Origin: Alphaproteobacteria bacterium
GTDB taxonomy: Bacteria > Pseudomonadota > Alphaproteobacteria > RF32 > CAG-239
Assembly: GCA_015062305.1 (NCBI GenBank)
Contig: SUUX01000001.1
Span: forward strand, 64,485-128,484
DNA length: 64,000 nucleotides
Reading direction: 5' to 3'
Part shown: one piece after another, positions 37,553 through 46,242 of the stretch
Layout of the letters: each line of letters starts with the position of its first letter
How positions within the stretch are numbered: position 1 is the first letter of the stretch
The notes under the pieces: generated by a model
Databases searched by the model: none
What the model was told of the DNA's origin: nothing
What the model saw: the letters and a program-made list of their open reading frames with translations, nothing else
Position numbers and translations under genes: made by a program

Positions 37553-38638
37553 TTATCGGTGGACAAATTTTATAGGGAGTGTGATTTGAAAGGCGCTGTA
37601 ACAATTTGGACGAGATTTTAGCCTAATATCACCGTTCAACATTTTGACTATGCGTTTGACAATCCCTAGCCCCAGCCCTGCTCCTTGGTTGCGATTATCC
37701 GGAATATCTTTGCTCTGGTAAAAATCGGCAAATATTTTTTCTTGTTCTGCTACATCAATACCACAGCCGTCGTCTATAACTCTGATAATCAGGTGTTCGT
37801 TTTGTGTGTTTATGGTTACTAATATTGAAGAATGAGCATATTTTTGGGCATTGCTCAAAAGATTGCGAATTATGCGTTCTATTAGCAGATTATCGCTGAT
37901 TATAACTTCTGCATTTATTTTGCTTTTGATAGATAGTGATGAAAATTGTTGTTGCTCTTGGCAAATGTTTTCAACCAACTGTTTGATATTAAAGTTTTCA
38001 AAATGTGGTTTCATGCCGCCAGAATCTATTTTTGATATATCTAGTATGCAGTTTAGAAGCTTGGATAAATTGCACGCAGAAGCTGATATTTTGGCGGCTA
38101 TCAAATATTGCTCTGGTGTTAGAGACTCGTTGCACAGGTGATCTGCAAACAACTGGATTGCTTGTAATGGCTGACGTAAATCATGACTGGCTTGAGCCAA
38201 AAAATATGACTTTGCTTTGTTGGCTTCCTCTGCCTCTGTTTGAGCTTGTTTTAGCTCTTGGTGGGCAATAACTTGGGCTGATACATCTTGAAAAGTGCCA
38301 ACAATTTTGCCGAAACCATCTGTTTGAGCGTTGTAGAGGCAATGAACAATGTGGCCATTGGGTTGTTGTATGCGAATGTTGCCGGATATCGGTTGTTGAT
38401 GAATAATGAGCTTTTGCAACTGCTGTTTGTATTGCTCAAAATCTGGCTTGTATACATGCTTTTTAATCAAATTTTGGCGAAGATTTTGCGGTTTGGCACC
38501 AAATATGCGAAAAGCTTCATCTGACCAATAAAAAGTTTTGGTTTTGGTGTCTAGCTCCCAGTAGCCGAGTTTGGCTATTTTCTCGGCTTGTTTTAGTCGC
38601 TGACAACTACAACTGTTAGTCCGCGAAAGCTCTGTCAT
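37553..38638 (-). CDS. PAS-domain sensor histidine kinase
   Basis: A 361-residue kinase without membrane segments. A PAS/PAC sensor region (about 15-125: GYWELDTKTKTFYWSDEAFRIFG, GTFQDVSAQVIAHQEL) is followed by a HisKA domain with the phospho-acceptor in ASHDLRQPLQAIQLFADHL (near 155). The ATPase domain has an N-box (RNLLSNAQKYAH), DDGCGI and GLGLGIVKRI. No response regulator gene is adjacent. It starts ten bases after the DUF4340 gene, so it may be co-transcribed with the Gld-type ABC transporter. Confidence 0.9.
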   Translation of the reverse strand: MTELSRTNSCSCQRLKQAEKIAKLGYWELDTKTKTFYWSDEAFRIFGAKPQNLRQNLIKKHVYKPDFEQYKQQLQKLIIHQQPISGNIRIQQPNGHIVHCLYNAQTDGFGKIVGTFQDVSAQVIAHQELKQAQTEAEEANKAKSYFLAQASHDLRQPLQAIQLFADHLCNESLTPEQYLIAAKISASACNLSKLLNCILDISKIDSGGMKPHFENFNIKQLVENICQEQQQFSSLSIKSKINAEVIISDNLLIERIIRNLLSNAQKYAHSSILVTINTQNEHLIIRVIDDGCGIDVAEQEKIFADFYQSKDIPDNRNQGAGLGLGIVKRIVKMLNGDIRLKSRPNCYSAFQITLPIKFVHR

Positions 38639-38647
38639 ATCTTTTGC

Positions 38648-39595
38648 TTATTCAAAAGGTAATGAAACCAAAGTTTGTCCTACAATCGCTGGTATTTGGA
38701 AATACCAATTATTATAGAACATTCCGTTTTCTTTTATATAAGCATTAACTTCTTGTTTTGGTAGATGGGTAGCTGATAGTTCTATGTTTAGCCAATATGC
38801 GTCTGCTACATTATATATATTGTATTTAATAATAAGTCCTTGAAATGTTGTGATGGTAATTTGTTTGAGAAAGTTGTGTTTGAGGGGTTCAAACGATGAA
38901 GCCGATTTGATGTTTATTGCTTTGATTGTAGATGTTAGGTTTAGTTGTGGTATAATATCTACATTTTGTTCATCTGCATTTATAAAGTTGTCCATTGGGG
39001 TTGGACGATGCAATTTTTGATCTCCAATCTCTATGGCGGCAACCATAGATGATGGTAAATCCATAACTGGCTGAATTACCCATGTATATATGTCAGTGGG
39101 CAAATTATAGGTGCCATCGGTTAGCCATATTTCTTCTTTGTTTTGAGATTTGGCGTATCTGTATTGCTCTTTGCCTGCCAAAGCACCAAAATCAATATCA
39201 TCAAGCAAAGTTTGGTTGGCATAGGTTTTGATGTTTAAAATTGGTTTTTTTAGCTCATATTTATCTAAATTGGCAGGTGTGGCTTCTTGGCTGCTATATA
39301 AAGTGGAGCGTGATAATTCAATTAACAAAAGATTGACAAGCTCTACATCGGCATAATAATCGTCTGCCTCGGCAACAACCCAATAATCACTCTTGTTTTC
39401 TAAAGTGATGTGTTGTTGGGAATTGCTGATGATAATTTTGCTGAGCTCAGCACCTGATGTATTGCTATTGCTAAAAAGTAACTTGCCATGTGATTGTTCA
39501 GGATATATCCATGATGCATACATAACAGCAAAAATTAAGACATAAATTGATGTTATGGCTAAAATAAGCGATGTTTTTATTATCTTGTTAGGCAT
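38648..39595 (-). CDS. DUF4340-like ABC-associated protein
   Basis: A 315-residue protein with an amino-terminal membrane segment and periplasmic beta-rich DUF4340-type repeats (WVVAEADDYYADVELVNLLLIELSRSTLYSSQEATPANLDKYEL). This family typically follows GldG-like subunits. I choose the ATG at 39595, which has AAGGATT upstream; an in-frame start at 39622 is possible but has no site. Its start overlaps the end of the GldG-like gene. The role in transport is unknown. Confidence 0.75.
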   Translation of the reverse strand: MPNKIIKTSLILAITSIYVLIFAVMYASWIYPEQSHGKLLFSNSNTSGAELSKIIISNSQQHITLENKSDYWVVAEADDYYADVELVNLLLIELSRSTLYSSQEATPANLDKYELKKPILNIKTYANQTLLDDIDFGALAGKEQYRYAKSQNKEEIWLTDGTYNLPTDIYTWVIQPVMDLPSSMVAAIEIGDQKLHRPTPMDNFINADEQNVDIIPQLNLTSTIKAINIKSASSFEPLKHNFLKQITITTFQGLIIKYNIYNVADAYWLNIELSATHLPKQEVNAYIKENGMFYNNWYFQIPAIVGQTLVSLPFE

Positions 39596-41366
39596 TGGTA
39601 ATCCTTTCGGCCTGACGGGCAATGCGTTTTGAAATCAAATTTGTTATGGCGTATAAAACAAATATCAAAATTAAAGGTATCAGCAAATTGATAGCCACAA
39701 AAATTGCTATGCCAATTTGTTGATTTTTGATGATTTGTGCTTCTATATCTGTTTGTTTTTGCAAAAGATCTAATCGCTGGCGTTCAATGTTCTCTAATTG
39801 GCGTGTGACGGTTAATGATGGAAGCAACAAATTTTCTTTTAGTTGGGAGATAATTTGTTGTTTTTGTTCTTCGGTCTTGCTTATTTGTTCGTTTATCGCT
39901 TGTGATTGAGCAGAATATTTGCGGTTTATGATTTGCGAAATATAATTTGCAATAAAAGCCTGTTTGTTTGAACTTGCCTTGGGGGCAATACTCAAAATGT
40001 TTTGATTGTTGTTGAGGTAGTCTATGGCTTGTTCGATAAAATCAAAGTTGCCGTTGAGAGGTATTGTCTCTGAGGCCAATGTTCCAATAGATTGTTCTGA
40101 TTGCCACAAATGAGAGCTGAGTATATCGCTATCGGCTACAATGATGATTCTGGCCGGCTTTATGCCTGATGCCAAAAAAATAGGATTGTCAGATGAATCT
40201 GAGTATAAGGAGCCTTGAAAATATGATAGGAATTTGCCCTCTAGTAAAACAGATATGTTTTGAGGCTCAGATATGGTTTGTTTTTTTGATGATTTGTTGT
40301 CTGTTATTGTGTTGTATAAATTTATTTTTTGGTATTCGCCAACAGTGGTATGCAATATTTGTGCAGATCCCTGATGTTCGGCAGACAAAAGCAAGCTGCC
40401 GGCAGAACTAAGCTTGAGGGGCCAACTGCTGAGCTGTTGAGGTGCTGTTTTCTGAAGTGTTGCATGTATGCTAAAATCTGTTGCATCATCGGCATTGTCC
40501 ATTGACGAGATGATGCTGGTGGGATTATAAAATATGCCAAGTTTTTCTAAAAATGATTTTATCTCATTTTGTTCGGTTGTGGCTGAAATAGCCTCAGAAT
40601 ATGGATCAGCAAACAAAATAACATTGCCGCCTCTCATGATATATTGATCTATGGCATAAAGTGATGATGTGGAAATATTTTGCGGATTTATAACTAATAA
40701 CACCTTGATATCTTGTGGAATAAAGGCCTGATTGTCAGAAATGTGATGAACATAGTAGTGTTGTCTGAGGGCTGATACAAATGGCCAATCGCCTCTGGTG
40801 TCAATGCCGTATTCGGTGGATATTACATCAATCGATGGTGACAAAATGCCGATAGAAGACTTTTGCTTGTTGCCAAGTTCGCTGATTAGGCGACTTAAAT
40901 CTCTTTCTAAATGAGCTTGGCGCTCCGGCAACAAATGCGGTATGACATTGAAGTTGCCAATATCATCAGAGACAACAACCCCTAAAACAGGTCTGCCCTC
41001 TTCTATTTTGATACCGACTTTTCGCCCCTCTGTTTCGGCATTGCTAAGAGGAGATACTGTTATAGTATGAATACCTAATTTGCCTTGGTAATTATTCTGA
41101 TATTGCTCCAATATGCGAACAATGTCTTGTGAATATTGGTTGTATTGTGCATTTTTTGAAATATCAGAAGATACATATAGGCGAATGTATAAATCTTTTG
41201 ACTGTTGGGATAACCAATCTTTGGTTTGTTGACTAAGACTATATTGTTTGTCTGAAGATATATCCGAGGTTAGAGAACTACCGAATATGGCAATGGATAT
41301 ATTGAGCGCAACAAAGGAAATTGCTACACAAATGATAAAGATAAAGTATTGATATCTTTTTAGCAT
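39588..41366 (-). CDS. GldG-like ABC transporter auxiliary protein
   Basis: A 592-residue protein with an amino-terminal membrane segment, a large GldG-type extracytoplasmic domain (YSLSQQTKDWLSQQSKDLYIRLYVSS near the start; VLLVINPQ and GGNVILFADPYSE near 230-255), a coiled-coil stretch (about 490-545) and a final membrane segment. It resembles GldG / ABC_transp_aux proteins, which accompany GldA/GldF ABC exporters in gliding Bacteroidota and also occur in many proteobacteria of unknown transport substrate. Confidence 0.82.
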   Translation of the reverse strand: MLKRYQYFIFIICVAISFVALNISIAIFGSSLTSDISSDKQYSLSQQTKDWLSQQSKDLYIRLYVSSDISKNAQYNQYSQDIVRILEQYQNNYQGKLGIHTITVSPLSNAETEGRKVGIKIEEGRPVLGVVVSDDIGNFNVIPHLLPERQAHLERDLSRLISELGNKQKSSIGILSPSIDVISTEYGIDTRGDWPFVSALRQHYYVHHISDNQAFIPQDIKVLLVINPQNISTSSLYAIDQYIMRGGNVILFADPYSEAISATTEQNEIKSFLEKLGIFYNPTSIISSMDNADDATDFSIHATLQKTAPQQLSSWPLKLSSAGSLLLSAEHQGSAQILHTTVGEYQKINLYNTITDNKSSKKQTISEPQNISVLLEGKFLSYFQGSLYSDSSDNPIFLASGIKPARIIIVADSDILSSHLWQSEQSIGTLASETIPLNGNFDFIEQAIDYLNNNQNILSIAPKASSNKQAFIANYISQIINRKYSAQSQAINEQISKTEEQKQQIISQLKENLLLPSLTVTRQLENIERQRLDLLQKQTDIEAQIIKNQQIGIAIFVAINLLIPLILIFVLYAITNLISKRIARQAERITNA

Positions 41367-41367
41367 A

Positions 41368-42111
41368 TTATTGTCTCCGATATCCGATTGTTATGATGTT
41401 TATCCAAAGAGCAAATGCAGTTATGCTAAAAAAGTAAAAAACACTACTGGCAGATATTTGACCGGATAAAATGTTGTTGACGTGAGTTACAAAGCTAAGA
41501 CTGTTGCCGGCTCTGAGAATGATGTCTTGAGAAAAGTTGCTATTGGATAGCAACCACGATAAATTGAAGAGACTTACAAACAAACATATTGATAATGAAA
41601 TTACATATGCTCCTACAATGCCTTTGGCAAATGATGAGGCGCACAGGCTAATGGAGCAAAAAACTCCGCAAATGAAAAATAGACCTATATAATTGCAAAA
41701 AATATGAAGATTGTGTAATTCTACAATCAGAGCGGAAGAAATCCATATTCCTACCGAACATAGAATTATAAGACCGCTAAGAACCCATACTGCAAAAAAT
41801 TTGCCCAACGTGAGAGCCGTATAACTTATGGGAAGACTAAATGTCATCTCGATGGTACCGGAGGTGCGTTCTTCGGCCCATTGTTTGAGAGTTAGTGCCG
41901 GGATGATGAATGTTAGCAAACCTGTTTGTAGCTGAAAAAATGTTAAAAAAGATAAAGAAGTTGAATAAAGGAATCGGCTTTGAAAAAAAGTGATGATCAC
42001 ACTCAATAAACTGTACGCAACAAAAACAAACCAAACCATTTTGCTACGAAAAAAAGAACTGAATTCTTTGTTGAAAACCTGAAATAAATTATACATCATA
42101 TTTTGCCTCAT
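41368..42111 (-). CDS. ABC-2 type transporter permease (GldF-like)
   Basis: A 247-residue permease with six membrane segments and the GldF/NosY-type features (VFNKEFSSFFRSK start; LKQWAEERTSGTIEMTFSLPIS loop near 78-98). It overlaps the ATPase gene by four bases and lies one base ahead of the GldG-like gene. Together they form one exporter whose substrate is unknown. Confidence 0.87.
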   Translation of the reverse strand: MRQNMMYNLFQVFNKEFSSFFRSKMVWFVFVAYSLLSVIITFFQSRFLYSTSLSFLTFFQLQTGLLTFIIPALTLKQWAEERTSGTIEMTFSLPISYTALTLGKFFAVWVLSGLIILCSVGIWISSALIVELHNLHIFCNYIGLFFICGVFCSISLCASSFAKGIVGAYVISLSICLFVSLFNLSWLLSNSNFSQDIILRAGNSLSFVTHVNNILSGQISASSVFYFFSITAFALWINIITIGYRRQ

Positions 42112-42824
42112 TTATCAAAAGTTATAGAACGGAAGGCTGTTTCTATATCATTGGAAGGGGTTAGGCTCTTGAGACCTTCTGGGGTTGTGTCGCAGATAAG
42201 TTTGCCGTGATTCATTAGCAAAACTCTGCCGGCGCAGGCTTCTACTTCTTCCATTATGTGAGTTGACATTAATACGGTATGGTGTCGGGCATAAAGGCGT
42301 AAAAAGTCTCTTATCATAAATTTTTGATTTGGATCCAGACCTTCGGTTGGTTCATCTAACAAAAGAGTATCTGGACGATGAATGAGCGCCCCGGCTAAGG
42401 CTACTCTACGTTTGAAACCTTTAGAGAGTGTTTCGCATTTTTGGTTTATGACCTCAGTTAAACCAAGCTCTTGGCTTAAAGATGCTAAATTATCCACATA
42501 GTTTTGTCGGCTGAGTTTGTGGAGCTTGGCCATATACAAGATATATTCGGCAACTGTCATCTCTGGATATAAAGCGCCGTTTTCTGGAATATAAGCAAAT
42601 GATTGCAAGGCACCCACCCTGTTTTTTTGGATGTTGGTACCGTTGATTATAATATCTCCTTCATCAGGATAATAATAACCGGAAATAAGGCGCAATAAGG
42701 TTGTTTTGCCGGCTCCGTTAGGCCCCAAAAGAGCTGTGACCTCACCTTTTTGCAGACAAAAGTTAATACCATCAACGGCCTTTATAGCTCCAAAAGATTT
42801 GTATATATTCTTTACAATCAGCAT
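42108..42824 (-). CDS. ABC transporter ATPase (GldA-like)
   Basis: A 238-residue ABC ATPase: Walker A GPNGAGKTT, signature LSKGFKRR (a variant of LSGGQ), Walker B TLLLDEPTEGLDP and switch histidine in MSTHIMEEVE. It is the first gene of the operon ATPase, permease, GldG-like, DUF4340-like, histidine kinase. About 150 bases separate it from the divergent mlaD-like genes, and both promoters should lie there. Confidence 0.9.
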   Translation of the reverse strand: MLIVKNIYKSFGAIKAVDGINFCLQKGEVTALLGPNGAGKTTLLRLISGYYYPDEGDIIINGTNIQKNRVGALQSFAYIPENGALYPEMTVAEYILYMAKLHKLSRQNYVDNLASLSQELGLTEVINQKCETLSKGFKRRVALAGALIHRPDTLLLDEPTEGLDPNQKFMIRDFLRLYARHHTVLMSTHIMEEVEACAGRVLLMNHGKLICDTTPEGLKSLTPSNDIETAFRSITFDK

Positions 42825-42975
42825 TTTGCATCCATCTTATTTGTCATAAATTTGATACTATACTAACAAAATATTTTTAAATTTTAACAATTATTTTTAT
42901 TTTTCAAAATCTTTGGTGACAAAATATTTATTTTGCGTTATTTGTTATATTAGTTTTATAAGAGGATTTAGGATT

Positions 42976-43506
42976 ATGTTGATAAAAGAAACTTATAGCC
43001 GTGAGGAAACAAAATATCTTAAGATCGGATTTGGTGTGGCTTTGGGAATTTTGGCCATTGTCTTGTTCTGGATATCGGCTAACAACTCTATATCTCACCA
43101 AGAAAAAGGCAGCTATTATCCGGTGTTGGCCAGATTCAACAGAACAGACGGTCTGTTGGTTGGCGATTTGGTTAGGCTGGCAGGTATGAATGTGGGAAAA
43201 GTTGTTGATGCCAGATTAGATGAAAATTTTAAGGCTGTTATGACATTGGAAATTAAAGAAGATGTCAAACTTCCAGATGATAGTAGCGCCTCAATCGTTA
43301 GCTCTGGTTTGATGGGAGCAAAATATATAGAAATAGAACCTGGCGGATCAGAAGATATGATTGAACCAAATGGTGAGTTTGCGTATACTCAAGACGCAAT
43401 GGTGCTTGAAGAATTGTTAGATAGAATAGTTAGCATCGGAAAAGCTAATCGTAATAGTGAAAAAAAAGAAATAAATAATTCTACCGAGGAGAATATTAAT
43501 GAATAA
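42976..43506 (+). CDS. MlaD-like MCE-domain protein 1
   Basis: About 176 residues from the ATG at 42976, which has AGGATT upstream; the open frame from 42913 lacks a site. One amino-terminal membrane segment (about 20-40) and one MCE domain (YYPVLARFNRTDGLLVGDLVRLAGMNVGKV, about 50-125) as in MlaD, the lipid-binding subunit of the Mla phospholipid transporter that faces the periplasm. MlaE and MlaF partners are not in the window. Overlaps the second MlaD-like gene by eight bases. Confidence 0.87.
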   Translation: MLIKETYSREETKYLKIGFGVALGILAIVLFWISANNSISHQEKGSYYPVLARFNRTDGLLVGDLVRLAGMNVGKVVDARLDENFKAVMTLEIKEDVKLPDDSSASIVSSGLMGAKYIEIEPGGSEDMIEPNGEFAYTQDAMVLEELLDRIVSIGKANRNSEKKEINNSTEENINE

Positions 43507-43963
43507 GAGACCAGTTGAAACGATTATGGGAATCGTAGTATTGGCAGTAGCTGCATTTTTTGCATATTTTGCCTATAATGTTTCTGATTTGCAAGTTGTT
43601 AAAGGCTACAATGTTACAGCTAAGTTCTTAAAGGTGGGCGGTTTGACTGTCGGTTCTGATGTTAGACTTAATGGTATTAAAATTGGTACTGTTATTGGAC
43701 AATCTTTGGACAATGAAGATTATACTGCCGAAGTTAAAATGAGCTTGAGTTCTGATATTAAACTGCCTACTGATAGTGTAGCAGCTATCGTTGGAGACGG
43801 ATTGGTTGGCGATAAATTTATTAAAATAGAGCCCGGTCATGCCAAGGAGATTTTGAAAGATGGTGATGTTATGAAAAACACCAAAGATTTCAAAACTTTA
43901 GAAGATATGGTCGGAGAAATTATCTTTATGGTGACAGATGATGGCTCAGGTGAAAATCAGTAA
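43499..43963 (+). CDS. MlaD-like MCE-domain protein 2
   Basis: A 154-residue MlaD paralogue: a membrane segment (about 9-28) and one MCE domain (YNVTAKFLKVGGLTVGSDVRLNGIKIGTVIG, about 37-110), with the carboxy-terminal KTLEDMVGEIIFMV typical of alphaproteobacterial MlaD. AGGAG precedes the start. The tandem pair suggests either hetero-oligomeric MCE rings or two specialised subunits. Confidence 0.9.
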   Translation: MNKRPVETIMGIVVLAVAAFFAYFAYNVSDLQVVKGYNVTAKFLKVGGLTVGSDVRLNGIKIGTVIGQSLDNEDYTAEVKMSLSSDIKLPTDSVAAIVGDGLVGDKFIKIEPGHAKEILKDGDVMKNTKDFKTLEDMVGEIIFMVTDDGSGENQ

Positions 43964-44795
43964 ACTTCTAGCGTCTTCTGCTTTGGGAGTGTTGTTGTCT
44001 TTTGCAGGTGCTGAGGCTGCAAATATTGACGTCAATTTTGCCAGAATGCAGGCAATGGATAAAATCACAGGAAAAGTCAGCGAAATTGATATTCCGGTAA
44101 ATGGCGAAGCAAAATTTGGCAGTTTTTCAGTGGTGATTCGTCGATGTGTGACACATTCTCCAGAAGAAACGCCTGAAAATTATGCTTTTGTTGATGTGGC
44201 AGATACTTATAATTCAGAAGCCCCTGTAAATATATTTAAGGGATGGATGATGTCTTCCTCCCCTGCCCTTAATGCTGTGGAACATCCTATATATGATGTA
44301 TGGCTTCTTAAATGTTTTGAAGGTAAAAGTGAAAACAAAAGACTGCTTAGTGAAGCTGAACTTGCAGCCAGAGATAATTTGCCTAAGAAACAAAAAGATG
44401 AAGCATTAGAAACAATTCAAGAAAAAGATGTCGTTGTCGCTGATGACAAAAAAATTGAAACCTTTGATGTAAAAGAAGCTGTTGAGGCAAATGATGCTCA
44501 ACCAACAGATAAAATTGAAGAAGTTGAAGATGCAGAGAAAGTTGTTACTGAAGTTGTTTCTGTTGTAGTTACTACTGATGACACACAAGATACTAATGAC
44601 GGCACACCGAAAGCATTGCTACAGCTTCAAGAGCAACCGACAGAAAATTTGTCTGGTGCCATAGTGCAGGATGACAATAACTCTGTTGATGAATATGAAG
44701 AGCCCGAATCTGATGCTTATATTGATGAAGAAAATGGGTTTGAAGAGGAAGATGAATCTGTTTTGTCTGATGATGAAACAACTGGCGCTGAATAA
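43938..44795 (+). CDS. DUF2155 protein with acidic C-terminal extension
   Basis: A 285-residue exported protein. A signal peptide (LLASSALGVLLSFAGAEA) precedes a DUF2155 domain (about 48-135: NGEAKFGSFSVVIRRCVTHSPEE, FKGWMMSSSPALNAVEHPIYDVWLLKC) with two conserved cysteines, found almost only in alphaproteobacteria next to mlaD. The last 140 residues are a Glu/Asp/Val-rich tail without known domain, longer than in most members. The gene overlaps mlaD-2 by 26 bases; the exact start is uncertain. Probably envelope function linked to lipid transport. Confidence 0.85.
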   Translation: MMAQVKISKLLASSALGVLLSFAGAEAANIDVNFARMQAMDKITGKVSEIDIPVNGEAKFGSFSVVIRRCVTHSPEETPENYAFVDVADTYNSEAPVNIFKGWMMSSSPALNAVEHPIYDVWLLKCFEGKSENKRLLSEAELAARDNLPKKQKDEALETIQEKDVVVADDKKIETFDVKEAVEANDAQPTDKIEEVEDAEKVVTEVVSVVVTTDDTQDTNDGTPKALLQLQEQPTENLSGAIVQDDNNSVDEYEEPESDAYIDEENGFEEEDESVLSDDETTGAE

Positions 44796-44815
44796 ACTTT
44801 AGCGCCAGAAATTTT
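44783..44815. terminator. Terminator overlapping two convergent stop codons
   Basis: TGGCGCT (44783-44789) pairs with AGCGCCA (44801-44807), then a T-run for the plus strand. The stops of the DUF2155 gene (44795) and trkH (44799) both fall in the hairpin. Confidence 0.8.
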
Positions 44816-46232
44816 TGGTGAAAACGACCAATACGGTCATTACTTCTAAACGGCCAATTATCATAACTAAAGATAAAATATATTTTACAGAATCGCTGAG
44901 AGGTGCATAAGATCCACTGGGGCCTATAATTTGGGTTATGCCGGGGCCGCTATTGGTCATGCAGGCTATTACCGCACTAAAAGATGTGAGAAAATCATAT
45001 CCGCAATATGATACGATGATTGTAAAAACAGCTACCGTAAAGCAATATGCTGCCAAAAAAACAAAAATGGAAGATGATATTTGTGATGAAATTGTGCTAC
45101 TACCAATACGCAGAGGAATTACACGATTGGGAGCTGTTGTAGTGATGAATGATTTTTTTAACTGAGCAAAAACAACCTGCCAACGAAATATCTTGATGGA
45201 ACCAGATGTTGAGCCTGTACACCCCCCTGTAAGAGCGAATATTATAAATAATGTGCCGGCAAATACGCCCCAATTGAGGTAGTTGGTGGTAGAAAAACCC
45301 GTGGTGGAGACTATGGATATAATATTAAAAGCAGCCATACGTAGTGATGTGGCAAAATTATATGTATCTGATGTCCAAAGCCACAAAGTTACAATCAAAA
45401 TATATAGGCACAATACTTTTGAAAATATTGCAACTTGTGAGGATCTAAGAGAGTGAATGTTTTTGGTGGCCAATAAACTATGATAGAAAGTGAGAGGAAT
45501 GGCTCCTAAAAACATAAAAAGAGTAATTATCCACTCTATTGTGGAATTATCAAATGCGGCAATAGATGTATTTTTGGAAGAAAAGCCTCCGGTTGAAACG
45601 GTTGAAAGAGCTTGGCAAACGGCATCGAACCAACTCATGCCGGCCCATTTTAGACATAGGAGACAGGAAATTTGCAAAATTGCATATACAACCAGAATGC
45701 GTTTGGCAATATAGCTTATTTTGGGCATGAATTTTTCGTCTACGTCGGAGTTTTCTCGTTGAAATATTTGCATACCTCCAATTCCTAAGAATGGTAAAAG
45801 AGCTATTGCAAAAATAACAATCCCTACTCCGCCTAAACCATGTAATATGGCTCGCCATATTAATATTGATTGGGGTAGAGCTTCAACATTGGCATAGATA
45901 GTGGCTCCAGTTGTGCTAATACCAGATGCAGACTCAAATATGGCATCGGCAAGTGGTGTGCCATAAAGGACAAAAGGTACAGCACCAAGCAGAGCAACAG
46001 AAAACCAGCTACAACAAGTGAGCAAATATCCTTGTTGGATTGAGATGTTGCGTATTTTGTTATTATTGGCCAAAAACAAGGACAGACCGACAAATAAAGC
46101 AACAATGGCAGAAGTTATGAAGTATGACCAATTGCTATGAGTATTGATTATATCAACAACAGCAGGAATGAGCATGGAAATACCCAGAACGCTAATGAAA
46201 TAGCCGCTTATCATTAGTACCGGCTGCCACAT
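44799..46232 (-). CDS. trkH: Trk-type potassium uptake protein TrkH
   Basis: A 477-residue inner-membrane potassium channel subunit with four repeats of the membrane-pore-membrane fold; selectivity-loop segments are visible (SGISTTGATIYANVEALP, STVSTGGFSSKNTS, SIVSTTGFSTTNY, ACMTNSGPGITQI). Length is normal. The partner TrkA, which regulates the channel, is not in the window. It is the last gene of a probable metG, SNc-like, trkH run and lies ten bases after the SNc-like gene. Confidence 0.95.
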   Translation of the reverse strand: MWQPVLMISGYFISVLGISMLIPAVVDIINTHSNWSYFITSAIVALFVGLSLFLANNNKIRNISIQQGYLLTCCSWFSVALLGAVPFVLYGTPLADAIFESASGISTTGATIYANVEALPQSILIWRAILHGLGGVGIVIFAIALLPFLGIGGMQIFQRENSDVDEKFMPKISYIAKRILVVYAILQISCLLCLKWAGMSWFDAVCQALSTVSTGGFSSKNTSIAAFDNSTIEWIITLFMFLGAIPLTFYHSLLATKNIHSLRSSQVAIFSKVLCLYILIVTLWLWTSDTYNFATSLRMAAFNIISIVSTTGFSTTNYLNWGVFAGTLFIIFALTGGCTGSTSGSIKIFRWQVVFAQLKKSFITTTAPNRVIPLRIGSSTISSQISSSIFVFLAAYCFTVAVFTIIVSYCGYDFLTSFSAVIACMTNSGPGITQIIGPSGSYAPLSDSVKYILSLVMIIGRLEVMTVLVVFTKNFWR

Positions 46233-46242
46233 ATCTAGCCTC

